Counted from the first letter of the stretch, positions 1 to 6,258 are shown. The stretch: DNA of 8,503 bases from Erythrobacter sp. (GCA_013214365.1 JABSPI010000074.1:4739-13241), one strand, 5' to 3'. Made by a program: numbers and translations. The notes: generated by a model not told the origin, from the sequence alone.

Positions 1-822
1 GCGACCAAGCTGATGGATGTGCAGGCCGTGCTGCAAAAGGCGGCGCAGGCGAAGGATGCCGGATCGCAGCGTTTCTGCATGGGCGCGGCATGGCGCAATC
101 CCAAAGACCGCGACATGCCCGCGATTGTCGAGATCGTGAAGGGTGTCAGCGACATGGGGCTTGAAACCTGCATGACGCTGGGCATGTTGGAGCCGCATCA
201 GGCCGAAATGCTCGCAGAAGCGGGCCTCGATTATTACAACCATAACATCGACAGCAGCCCGGAATATTACGAGCGGGTGATCTCCACCCGCGATTTCCAA
301 TGCCGCCTCGACACGCTTGATCACGTGCGCGGCGCGGGCATCAATGTGTGCAGCGGCGGGATCGTCGGCATGGGCGAAACCCGCGAGGATCGCGTCGGCT
401 TCATCCACACGCTTGCAACTTTGGAAGCCCATCCTGAAAGCGTGCCGGTCAACGCGCTGGTGCCGGTCAAAGGGACGGTTTTGGGCGATATGCTGGCCGA
501 TACGCCGATGGCCAAGATCGACGATATCGAATTTGTCCGCACCGTCGCGGTCGCACGCATCACCATGCCGATGAGCATGGTGCGCCTCTCCGCAGGGCGC
601 GAGAGCATGAGCGAGGCGACGCAGGCTTTGTGCTTCCTTGCCGGGGCCAATTCGATCTTCACCGGCGATAAACTCCTCACCGCGCCCAATGCCGGCGATG
701 ACAGCGATGGGGCGCTGTTCGCCAAGCTCGGCCTCACCGCGCTCCAACAAGACGAACCGGCCCGCGCCTGCAAGGTCGCCGAGCCTGCGCGGACCACGCA
801 AAACGAAGAAATGCCCGCCTAA
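1..822 (+). CDS. bioB: Biotin synthase BioB, C-terminal part (5' end outside window)
   Basis: BioB is the radical-SAM enzyme that inserts sulfur into dethiobiotin to make biotin, the last step of the pathway, in the cytoplasm. The reading frame is open to the first base, and the first ATG (13) lies inside the conserved domain, so the true start and the CxxxCxxC cluster that binds the SAM [4Fe-4S] are off the left edge. Numbering from that ATG, the [2Fe-2S] ligands are all present: Cys22 (RFCMGAAW), Cys53 (ETCMTLG), Cys113 (VCSGGIVG) and Arg191 (VRLSAGRE), matching E. coli Cys97, Cys128, Cys188 and Arg260. The YYNHN motif (74-78) is intact. The last ~30 residues, after the KLLTAPN motif and an LFAKLGL stretch, are variable tail. 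metY follows after 26 bp with no terminator between them. Identity is near certain; only the N-terminus is unseen. Confidence 0.97.
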   Translation, partial: ATKLMDVQAVLQKAAQAKDAGSQRFCMGAAWRNPKDRDMPAIVEIVKGVSDMGLETCMTLGMLEPHQAEMLAEAGLDYYNHNIDSSPEYYERVISTRDFQCRLDTLDHVRGAGINVCSGGIVGMGETREDRVGFIHTLATLEAHPESVPVNALVPVKGTVLGDMLADTPMAKIDDIEFVRTVAVARITMPMSMVRLSAGRESMSEATQALCFLAGANSIFTGDKLLTAPNAGDDSDGALFAKLGLTALQQDEPARACKVAEPARTTQNEEMPA

Positions 823-835
823 ACGCCGTTCAATC

Positions 836-840
836 AGGAG
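836..840 (+). promoter_or_regulatory. Ribosome binding site of metY
   Basis: AGGAG lies 8 bases before the ATG at 849. It is a near-consensus Shine-Dalgarno that fixes the metY start. It sits within the 26-bp bioB-metY gap, consistent with the two genes being on one mRNA. Confidence 0.75.
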
Positions 841-848
841 AGCGATCC

Positions 849-2141
849 ATGACCGATTTTCACCCCGAAACATTGAGCGTCCATGCCGGTTGTGAGCCGG
901 ATCCAGCGACCAATGCGCGGATCACTCCGATCTACCAGACCAGCTCTTACGTGTTCGACAGCGCGGAGCATGCCGCAAACCTGTTTTCGCTGTCTGAATT
1001 TGGCAATATCTATTCGCGGATCATGAACCCGACCAATGATGCGTTGGAGAAGAAGATCACCGCATTGGAAGGGGGCGTTGGGGCGCTGGGCTGTGCGTCG
1101 GGTCATGCGGCGCAATTGCTCGCTTTTCACACTTTGATGGAGCCGGGATGCAATATTGTCGCGGCCAAGAAATTGTATGGCGGATCGCTCAACCAATTGG
1201 GCGAGGCGATCCAGAAATTTGGCTGGGAAGCGCGGTTTGTCGATGCCGATGATCCGGAAAATGTGCGCGCGGCAATGGATGACAAAACCCGTGTCGTCTT
1301 CATCGAAAGCCTGGCTAATCCCGGCGGCGTCGTCAGCGATATCGAAGCGATTGCCGCGATCGCGCATGAAGGCGGCGTGCCGTTAATGGTCGACAATACG
1401 ATGGCATCGCCCGCTTTGTGCCGTCCGTTTGAACATGGCGCGGATATCGTGGTCCATTCGGCGACCAAATTTTTGAACGGCCATGGCAATGCAATTGGCG
1501 GCCTGTTGGTGGATTCGGGCAAGTTCGATTGGAAGGCGCAAGGGGACAAATATCCCTCGCTCACCCGGCCCAACGGGTCGTATCACGGCGCGGTGCTGGT
1601 CGATGCGCTTGAGCCAATTGGCCCGATTGCCTTCATCACCGGTTGCCGGGTTTTGGGCATGCGCGATCTGGGCCCGTCGATGGCGCCGATGAATGCGTTT
1701 CTGGCGCTCACGGGGATGGAGACGCTGCATCTGCGGATGGAGCGCCATTGTGCCAACGCGCTCGCGCTTGCCCAATGGTTGACCGAGCAGGAGCAGGTCG
1801 CATGGGTCAATTATGCCGGCCTTTCGGACAATCCCTATCACGCGCTGGCGCAGAAATATCTGGGCGGCCGCGCGGGCTCGGTTTTCACCTTCGGCCTCAA
1901 AGGCGGCTATGATGCAGGGGTGAAGCTGGTCTCTGACGTCAAACTGTTCAGCCACCTCGCCAATATTGGCGACACGCGCTCGCTGATCATCCACCCCGCA
2001 TCCACCACACACAGCCAATTGTCCGAAGAGGAATTGGTGGCCGCGGGCGCAGGGCCGGACGTGGTGCGCCTGTCGGTCGGGATCGAGCATATCGAGGATA
2101 TCAAGGCGGACCTGGCGCAAGGATTGGCGGCAATGCGGTGA
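849..2141 (+). CDS. metY: O-acetylhomoserine aminocarboxypropyltransferase (sulfhydrylase) MetY
   Basis: This is a PLP enzyme of the Cys/Met metabolism family that joins O-acetylhomoserine and sulfide to give homocysteine, the precursor of methionine and SAM. It is 430 aa, the usual MetY size and longer than typical MetB/MetZ (~400). The N-terminal FHPETLSVHAG and TPIYQTSSYVF blocks are MetY-like. Tyr55 and Arg57 in GNIYSRIMNPT are the expected PLP-phosphate contacts from the neighbouring subunit. Asp182 (VDNTMASP) should bind the pyridine nitrogen, and Lys207 (HSATKF) is the Schiff-base lysine. The C-terminus has the family's QLSEEEL and VRLSVGIEHIEDI blocks. The ATG at 849 follows AGGAG at the right spacing. 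The acetyl- versus succinyl-homoserine preference cannot be proved from sequence alone, but overall resemblance favours O-acetylhomoserine. It lies in the bioB transcript and its stop is 6 bp before the next gene. Confidence 0.93.
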   Translation: MTDFHPETLSVHAGCEPDPATNARITPIYQTSSYVFDSAEHAANLFSLSEFGNIYSRIMNPTNDALEKKITALEGGVGALGCASGHAAQLLAFHTLMEPGCNIVAAKKLYGGSLNQLGEAIQKFGWEARFVDADDPENVRAAMDDKTRVVFIESLANPGGVVSDIEAIAAIAHEGGVPLMVDNTMASPALCRPFEHGADIVVHSATKFLNGHGNAIGGLLVDSGKFDWKAQGDKYPSLTRPNGSYHGAVLVDALEPIGPIAFITGCRVLGMRDLGPSMAPMNAFLALTGMETLHLRMERHCANALALAQWLTEQEQVAWVNYAGLSDNPYHALAQKYLGGRAGSVFTFGLKGGYDAGVKLVSDVKLFSHLANIGDTRSLIIHPASTTHSQLSEEELVAAGAGPDVVRLSVGIEHIEDIKADLAQGLAAMR

Positions 2142-2147
2142 GGATCA

Positions 2148-2399
2148 ATGTCTGACGCGCAACATCCCCACCCATTGTGGGTCAGGGCCCTCTTGTTGAT
2201 GTATCTTTTTGCAGCGCCCTTGTGGTGTCTTGGGAATTTATACGTTTCCATGCTCGGGCCTTGCCCTGCGTTTTCGAGCAACACACAGTGTGAGTGGAGC
2301 GCGTTTGAGCGGGCGTGGTACTTCCCATTATCGCAACTGATCGCGCTGGCCTTGTGGATCCCGCTCAGACAAATTCTCAAAGCGACCCGGCGCCCGTGA
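2148..2399 (+). CDS. Small two-helix membrane protein, function unknown
   Basis: This 83-aa protein has two predicted membrane helices, about residues 13-35 (ALLLMYLFAAPLW region) and 56-73 (FPLSQLIALALWIPL). The basic tail RQILKATRRP suggests the C-terminus is cytoplasmic. Both termini would then be inside, and the short loop (36-55), with Cys39 and Cys48, would be in the periplasm and could form a disulfide. The start is 6 bp after the metY stop, with GAGG just upstream and overlapping that stop. The gene ends in a GTGA overlap with the DUF3445 gene, which argues that it is really translated. I do not recognise a family. Position suggests co-expression with, and possibly membrane support for, the following haem-PAS protein, but that is inference. 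Confidence 0.72.
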   Translation: MSDAQHPHPLWVRALLLMYLFAAPLWCLGNLYVSMLGPCPAFSSNTQCEWSAFERAWYFPLSQLIALALWIPLRQILKATRRP

Positions 2400-3202
2400 C
2401 CCTCGGCTTTTCCGTCAACGAACTTCTCCCCAAGGCGCGCGGCGGCGGCAAGCTGCGCATGGGGCTTGTTAAGCTGACCCAAGAGGAATGGCGGCGGCCC
2501 GATCCCGATTTGCGCGCGCGCGCCGCGGGCTTTGGCGATTGGCCCGAAGGGGTGCAATTGACCGCCGAGGCCGAGGCGCCGGGCGAGGAACTCGCCGCGA
2601 TGATCGGGGTGGAGGGCGCTTTGCCAGAAGCCGCATTGGCCGGGCATGAGGATTTGTGCCTTCTCACGCGCTCGCAAGGGGATGATCAATACCGCCTGAT
2701 CGGAGCGGCGATTGCGTGGCCATCGGATTGGCATCCCAAGGATAAAATCGGCCTGCCTCTGCGCGCGCTGCACGCGCCGATTGCAGGGTATGAGGAACAG
2801 CTCGCCACCGGGGTGGACCGGTTTATGGAGACGTTGAAGCCCGGGGCGATTTATGGCCGGTGCAATTGGTTTATCGCAGGCACGGGCAATCCGCGCTGGC
2901 TTGCCCAAGGCGATCCGCGCGATCAATTTGCCCATATCACGCCGGACAATGTGGGCGATGCATTGTTTGTGCGATCCGAACGGCAAACCTTGTGCCGCTT
3001 GCCCCAAACCGGTGCGATCGTGTTTTCGATTGGCATTTATGTCGAACCTTTGCGCGCGCTGGGCGCGGACAATATCGCCATGTTGGCCGAGGCTGCATGC
3101 TCGCTGGTCGAGGGGGAGGGCGACCGGCGCGGCGCGCTCGCTTACGCCGGTGCGCTGGCTCACTATGCCGCGCAGCGCGCAATTGAGGGGAGGGATGTGT
3201 GA
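2396..3202 (+). CDS. DUF3445 / haem-dependent oxidative N-demethylase (HODM-alpha-like) family protein
   Basis: This 268-aa protein matches the DUF3445 family. The characterised member is the haem-binding PAS subunit of a bacterial oxidative N-demethylase (HODM, acting on dimethylamine). From the GTG at 2396, visible conserved blocks are W108-P-S-D-W112-H-P-x-x-K-x-G119 preceded by RLIGAAIA, the NW pair at 157-158 (GRCNWFI), and R193-S-E-R-Q-T-L-x-R-L-P followed by GAIVFSIGIYV (about 207-217). The GTG shares four bases (GTGA) with the upstream stop and begins TLGFSVNELLP, a sensible N-terminus. The in-frame ATG at 2315 would bury 81 bp in the upstream gene and add residues with no domain character. 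There is no reductase or folate-binding partner subunit nearby, so substrate and electron donor are unknown. Family assignment is fairly sure; enzyme activity is not. Confidence 0.82.
   Translation: MTLGFSVNELLPKARGGGKLRMGLVKLTQEEWRRPDPDLRARAAGFGDWPEGVQLTAEAEAPGEELAAMIGVEGALPEAALAGHEDLCLLTRSQGDDQYRLIGAAIAWPSDWHPKDKIGLPLRALHAPIAGYEEQLATGVDRFMETLKPGAIYGRCNWFIAGTGNPRWLAQGDPRDQFAHITPDNVGDALFVRSERQTLCRLPQTGAIVFSIGIYVEPLRALGADNIAMLAEAACSLVEGEGDRRGALAYAGALAHYAAQRAIEGRDV
3188..3193 (+). promoter_or_regulatory. Ribosome binding site inside the DUF3445 3' end
   Basis: The purine-rich GGGAGG core lies 8 bases before the ATG at 3202 and 5 before the GTG at 3199. The spacing favours the ATG, whose A is also the last base of the upstream TGA. 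Confidence 0.55.
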
Positions 3203-3615
3203 TGTTTTCGCTTTTTCTAATGCTGGCTCAACCCGCCGATCTGCCCAATTGCGATCAGGAGGCGGCTGATAATGGGGTGCAATTGGCGATGAATATGTGC
3301 GCGCAGCGCGATTTCCTGATCGCTGATGCTGAGATGAATGCGCAGTGGAAAGTCACGCGGGCCAAGATGCAGGCGCGCGATGAGGAATGGGCGCGGTATC
3401 AAGGGGACAGCGATGATGGCCGGCCAGGCTATTTCGAAACCCTGTTAACTGCGCAGCGCGCATGGCTTGCCTTTCGCGATGCACATTGCACGAGCGAGGG
3501 ATATCTGGCGCGTGGGGGATCGTTGGAAGGGTATTTGATCCCCTCGTGCAAAGCGCAATTGACCCGCACCCGCACCGACCAATTGCGCTATCTGGCGAAT
3601 TATCCTGCGGGCTGA
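3202..3615 (+). CDS. Lysozyme inhibitor LprI-like (DUF1311) secreted protein
   Basis: This protein of about 137 aa has a short hydrophobic N-terminus (FSLFLMLA), probably a minimal signal peptide, so the mature protein is likely periplasmic. The C-terminal half carries the LprI/DUF1311 signature: an AQRAWLAFRDAHC block, then SLEGYLIPSCKAQLTRTRTDQL. Four cysteines (17, 33, 96, 116) probably form two disulfides, as is usual for this family. The founding member LprI is described as a lysozyme inhibitor, but most DUF1311 proteins have no proven role. The start overlaps the preceding stop (TGATG). A GTG three bases upstream (3199) is an alternative that adds one residue. It is the last gene of the tight + strand run; 80 bp with a hairpin separate it from pccA. 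Confidence 0.8.
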   Translation: MFSLFLMLAQPADLPNCDQEAADNGVQLAMNMCAQRDFLIADAEMNAQWKVTRAKMQARDEEWARYQGDSDDGRPGYFETLLTAQRAWLAFRDAHCTSEGYLARGGSLEGYLIPSCKAQLTRTRTDQLRYLANYPAG

Positions 3616-3634
3616 TCGCAACGCCATAGCTTGC

Positions 3635-3654
3635 GCCGCGATCAAGCTCGCGGC
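3635..3654 (+). other. Perfect 7-bp inverted repeat in the LprI-like/pccA gap
   Basis: GCCGCGA and TCGCGGC pair perfectly around a 6-base loop (TCAAGC). No T tract follows, so this is not a standard intrinsic terminator. GCTTG at 3629-3633 is complementary to CAAGC (3643-3647), which lies inside the loop, so a competing hairpin is possible. It could be a 3' stabilising stem, a Rho-related structure, an operator or a pccA leader element. Confidence 0.6.
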
Positions 3655-3685
3655 ATAGGCTCTGGAGCAAGAGAGATACCCGCAC

Positions 3686-3690
3686 GGGAG
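3686..3690 (+). promoter_or_regulatory. Ribosome binding site of pccA
   Basis: GGGAG lies 5 bases before the ATG at 3696 and supports that start, which begins directly with the conserved FSKILVANRGEIA block of biotin carboxylases. Confidence 0.7.
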
Positions 3691-3695
3691 AGACG

Positions 3696-5738
3696 ATGTT
3701 TTCGAAGATTTTGGTGGCCAACCGCGGTGAGATTGCCTGCCGCGTGTTCCAGACCGCGCGCAAGATGGGAATCGCCACGGTCGCGGTGTATTCCGACGCG
3801 GACAAAAACGCGCCATTTGTGCGTATGGCCGATGAGGCCGTGCATATTGGCGCATCGCCCGCCGCCGAAAGCTATCTGATCCCGGAAAAGATTATTGCGG
3901 CCTGCAAGGAAACCGGCGCTGAGGCGGTGCATCCGGGCTATGGTTTCCTGTCCGAACGCGCCAGTTTCGTCGAAGCGCTGGCGGCTGAAAACATCGCCTT
4001 TATCGGCCCGCCCGCCGGCGCAATCGCGGCGATGGGGGACAAGATCGAGTCCAAAAAACTCGCCAAAGAAGCCGGCGTGAACGTCGTGCCCGGCTTTGTC
4101 GGCGAAATCCGCGACACCGATCACGCGGTCGAGATTTCGAACGATATCGGCTATCCGGTGATGATGAAGGCTTCCGCCGGCGGCGGGGGCAAGGGGATGC
4201 GGCTTGCCTGGTCCGAAAAAGATGTGCGCGAAGGGTTCGAGGCGACCAAGCGTGAGGGATTGAACTCCTTTGGCGATGACCGCGTTTTCATCGAGAAATT
4301 CATCGAAAACCCGCGCCATATCGAAATCCAGATCCTGGGCGATAAGCACGGCAACACGCTTTATTTGAACGAGCGCGAATGCTCGATCCAGCGGCGTCAC
4401 CAAAAGGTGGTGGAAGAGGCGCCGTCCCCCTTCGTCACTGAAAAAATGCGCAAGGCGATGGGCGAACAATGCGTCGCTTTGGCCAAAGCGGTCGATTACC
4501 ATTCCGCCGGCACGGTCGAATTGATCGTCAGCGGCGCGGACAAGACCGGGGAGAGCTTCTACTTCCTCGAAATGAACACCCGGCTTCAGGTCGAACACCC
4601 CGTGACCGAAGCGATCACCGGGGTTGATCTGGTCGAACAGATGATCCGCGTGGCGGCCGGCGAGAAGCTGGAATTGACGCAAGGTGATATCGGGATTGAC
4701 GGTTGGTCGATCGAAAACCGCGTCTATGCCGAAGATCCCTATCGCGGATTTTTGCCGTCGACCGGGCGGTTGATCGAATATTCACCAACCTTGCCCGGAT
4801 GGAGCGATGATGGCGAGGTCGCCGGCAAACCGCGCCGCGGCGTTGCCCATGGTGTGGGCAGTGTGCGCGTGGATGATGGCGTATTCGAAGGCGGCGAGGT
4901 GTCGATGTTCTACGACCCGATGATCGCCAAGCTGATCACCTGGGCCCCCACCCGCGAGGAAGCCGCCGACCTGCAGATCGAGGCGCTCGACAATTTCCGG
5001 ATCAAGGGGCTGGGCCATAATGTCGATTTCCTCTCCGCGATCATGCAGCATGAGCGGTTCCGTTCGGGCGAGCTGACCACCGGTTTCATCGCCGAGGAAT
5101 ATCCCGACGGCTTCACCGGCGCCCCGATCAGCGAAGATCTTCAGCGCATGCTCGCCGCGATTTGTGCAGGCAATGAATTCACCTGGCAAAACCGTGCGCG
5201 CCAGATTTCTGGCCAGATCGATCGATCGCCGCCTTTAACCAGCGAATGGATGGTCAAGATCGGCGACACACGCCACACCGTCACTTTGGGCGATGGACAT
5301 GCCATGGTCGACGGGGTGCGGGTTGAGGGGCATTGCAATTGGATGCCCGGCATGGTCGAGGCCACTGCAACACGCGCCGATGGCGAGACCTATGGCTTGA
5401 TCGTGGAACGCGACGGCGCGCATTGGTTGATCACCACACGCGGCGCATGCACCCGCGCTTTGGCTTTGCCGATTGGTTTGGCCGAGCATGAAAGCCGGAT
5501 GATCGAAAAAATCCCGCCCGACCTGTCCAAAATGCTGATCTGTCCGATGCCCGGAATGCTGGTCAAATTGCATGTCAGCGAGGGCGAAGAGGTCCAGCCC
5601 GGCCAACCCTTGGCGACCGTCGAAGCGATGAAGATGGAGAACATTTTGCGCGCCGAAAAAGAGGGCGTGATCGCCAAGGTCAATGCCAGCGAGGGCGAGA
5701 GTTTGCCGGTCGATGCGGTGATTTTGGAGCTCGAATAG
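3696..5738 (+). CDS. pccA: Acetyl/propionyl-CoA carboxylase alpha subunit (biotin carboxylase + biotin carrier)
   Basis: This subunit carboxylates its own biotin with ATP and bicarbonate, for transfer by a separate beta subunit to an acyl-CoA. At 680 aa it fits bacterial PccA (~650-700), far longer than AccC (~450). The biotin carboxylase domain (about 1-450) opens with KILVANRGEIACR. It has the ATP-grasp glycine loop K158-ASAGGGGKG-M168, the RECSIQRRHQKVVEE block, and the catalytic stretch E292-MNTR-LQVEHPVTE with Asn294, Arg296 and Glu300, then ENRVYAEDP. Residues ~450-600 are the diverged biotin-transfer linker. The carrier domain (~605-680) contains EAMKMEN with biotinylated Lys646, 34 residues from the end. 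The beta subunit is not in the window. Propionyl-CoA is the likeliest substrate from architecture, and MccA or an acetyl-CoA form are the alternatives. bioB in the same arm would supply its cofactor. Confidence 0.93.
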   Translation: MFSKILVANRGEIACRVFQTARKMGIATVAVYSDADKNAPFVRMADEAVHIGASPAAESYLIPEKIIAACKETGAEAVHPGYGFLSERASFVEALAAENIAFIGPPAGAIAAMGDKIESKKLAKEAGVNVVPGFVGEIRDTDHAVEISNDIGYPVMMKASAGGGGKGMRLAWSEKDVREGFEATKREGLNSFGDDRVFIEKFIENPRHIEIQILGDKHGNTLYLNERECSIQRRHQKVVEEAPSPFVTEKMRKAMGEQCVALAKAVDYHSAGTVELIVSGADKTGESFYFLEMNTRLQVEHPVTEAITGVDLVEQMIRVAAGEKLELTQGDIGIDGWSIENRVYAEDPYRGFLPSTGRLIEYSPTLPGWSDDGEVAGKPRRGVAHGVGSVRVDDGVFEGGEVSMFYDPMIAKLITWAPTREEAADLQIEALDNFRIKGLGHNVDFLSAIMQHERFRSGELTTGFIAEEYPDGFTGAPISEDLQRMLAAICAGNEFTWQNRARQISGQIDRSPPLTSEWMVKIGDTRHTVTLGDGHAMVDGVRVEGHCNWMPGMVEATATRADGETYGLIVERDGAHWLITTRGACTRALALPIGLAEHESRMIEKIPPDLSKMLICPMPGMLVKLHVSEGEEVQPGQPLATVEAMKMENILRAEKEGVIAKVNASEGESLPVDAVILELE

Positions 5739-5766
5739 CGGCCAGAGAACGATTTGCGCCTGTTAT

Positions 5767-5775
5767 ATTGATACA
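5767..5775 (+). repeat. ATTGATACA direct repeat, copy 1
   Basis: Nine bases identical to 5815-5823, 48 bp upstream of it. This copy is followed by an A-run and then TGTAAC, a degenerate second half-site, so it is only partly dyad-symmetric. Confidence 0.5.
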
Positions 5776-5814
5776 AAAAACTGTAACTAAAGTGCTGCTC
5801 GGCAGTGGATTGCG

Positions 5815-5833
5815 ATTGATACACTGTGTCAAT
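5815..5833. promoter_or_regulatory. 19-bp near-palindrome, operator-like, containing ATTGATACA copy 2
   Basis: The sequence ATTGATACACTGTGTCAAT is symmetric about C5824 with 8 of 9 base pairs matching (T5820/G5828 is the exception). Such a dyad suits a dimeric regulator of TetR, GntR or LacI type. The regulator is not identified. The 17-bp TTGAT-N7-GTCAA spacing does not fit FNR/FixK (TTGAT-N4-ATCAA). As RNA it could also fold as an 8-bp hairpin with a 3-base loop. Confidence 0.5.
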
Positions 5834-5914
5834 CCGCCAAATCGGACGATGTTGCCGCGTTTCTCCACAAATCTGCTTGGTGATTTTTGCTCGTTTGAAT
5901 GATCATAAGGATAG

Positions 5915-5941
5915 ACGAGTTGCACAAGCGATTCGTTTTTT
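5915..5941 (+). terminator. Intrinsic (Rho-independent) terminator
   Basis: The stem ACGAGTTGC / GCGATTCGT (9 pairs, two of them G-U) closes an ACAA tetraloop. The stem's last T begins a six-T tract (5936-5941). It lies 176 bp after the pccA stop and only 20 bp before the Shine-Dalgarno of the next gene. It would end pccA transcripts or a small RNA from the gap. If the next gene's promoter lies further upstream, it would act as an attenuator. Confidence 0.75.
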
Positions 5942-5961
5942 AAGCCATGATTAACGATTTC

Positions 5962-5968
5962 GAGGGGG
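5962..5968 (+). promoter_or_regulatory. Ribosome binding site deciding the start of the 93-aa gene
   Basis: GAGGGGG lies 8 bases before the ATG at 5977. The in-frame ATG at 5947 has no such site, and the GAGGGGG would fall inside its coding sequence, so 5977 is the better start. Confidence 0.65.
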
Positions 5969-5976
5969 AATTGACT

Positions 5977-6258
5977 ATGGCAACCAGAGGGATCGGCTTC
6001 TTCGACAGGAGGGGGCATTTTTTCAAGACGGCTGACGCTGCGACCGAGAGCGATCTCGCCGCGCTGCTTGGCCAAATTGGCGATGGCGAAAGCCTCGCAC
6101 CAGGGATTGCGCATATATTGCTCGATCGCCGCAATGAGATTGAACGGCTGTTTGCCGAACATGATGAAATGGTGGCAGAAGGCAAAGCGGCCAAATCGGC
6201 GAAAGTCGTAAGCGTCGCCTCCAAAGTCGCCAAATTGCCCAACCGCGAAGCGAGCTGA
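5977..6258 (+). CDS. Hypothetical protein, 93 aa, function unknown
   Basis: This is a small soluble protein with no signal peptide, membrane segment or cysteine. The N-terminal part (MATRGIGFFDRRGHFF) is basic and aromatic. Residues ~26-63 look helical and acidic (SDLAALLGQIGDGESLAPGIAHILLDRRNEIERLFAEHDEM). The tail (about 67-88) is rich in Lys, Ala and Val (KAAKSAKVVSVASKVAKLP), resembling a flexible basic extension. A good ribosome binding site and GC-biased third codon positions support a real gene. The alternative start at 5947 would add MINDFEGELT. I do not recognise a family. It stands alone, with an intrinsic terminator immediately upstream and the minus-strand operon converging downstream. 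Confidence 0.72.
   Translation: MATRGIGFFDRRGHFFKTADAATESDLAALLGQIGDGESLAPGIAHILLDRRNEIERLFAEHDEMVAEGKAAKSAKVVSVASKVAKLPNREAS

Larger units (their letters stand above)
5739..5976 (+). other. AT-rich intergenic region between pccA and the 93-aa gene
   Basis: This 238-bp stretch has no convincing ORF on either strand. It is visibly richer in A and T than its surroundings. It holds two ATTGATACA motifs, a 19-bp near-palindrome, a self-complementary ATGATCAT at 5899-5906, and an intrinsic terminator near its right end. I could not find a convincing -35/-10 pair. It may be a long pccA 3' UTR, a small-RNA gene ending at the terminator, or a leader of the next gene. Confidence 0.6.

Noticed and set aside
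13..15. ATG as the start of bioB
   Set aside because: The frame is open upstream, and starting here would remove the radical-SAM CxxxCxxC motif, so it is an internal Met of a gene cut by the window edge.
2315..2317. ATG as the start of the DUF3445 gene
   Set aside because: It would overlap the membrane-protein gene by 85 bp and add residues without family character. The GTG at 2396 forms a classic GTGA junction.
2512..2522. Alternating CG run
   Set aside because: It simply encodes RARAA in the DUF3445 protein; short GC runs are expected at this base composition.
1907..3163. 418-codon open frame on the minus strand
   Set aside because: It lies antisense across metY, the membrane-protein gene and the DUF3445 gene, all supported by motifs or tight junctions. 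Its translation has no recognisable domain. Long antisense frames are common in GC-rich DNA.
3631..3659. Possible sigma-70 promoter for pccA (TTGCGC, 17 bp, CATAGG)
   Set aside because: The -10 matches TATAAT at only three of six bases and the spacer is filled by the 3635-3654 hairpin; not strong enough to call.
3642..4682. 346-codon open frame on the minus strand
   Set aside because: It is antisense to the well-conserved biotin carboxylase domain and its low-complexity His/Asp/Phe-rich translation is typical of a shadow frame.
5816..5832. FNR/FixK-type box
   Set aside because: The halves TTGAT and GTCAA are separated by 7 bases instead of 4 and the right half is not ATCAA, so it does not fit that regulator.
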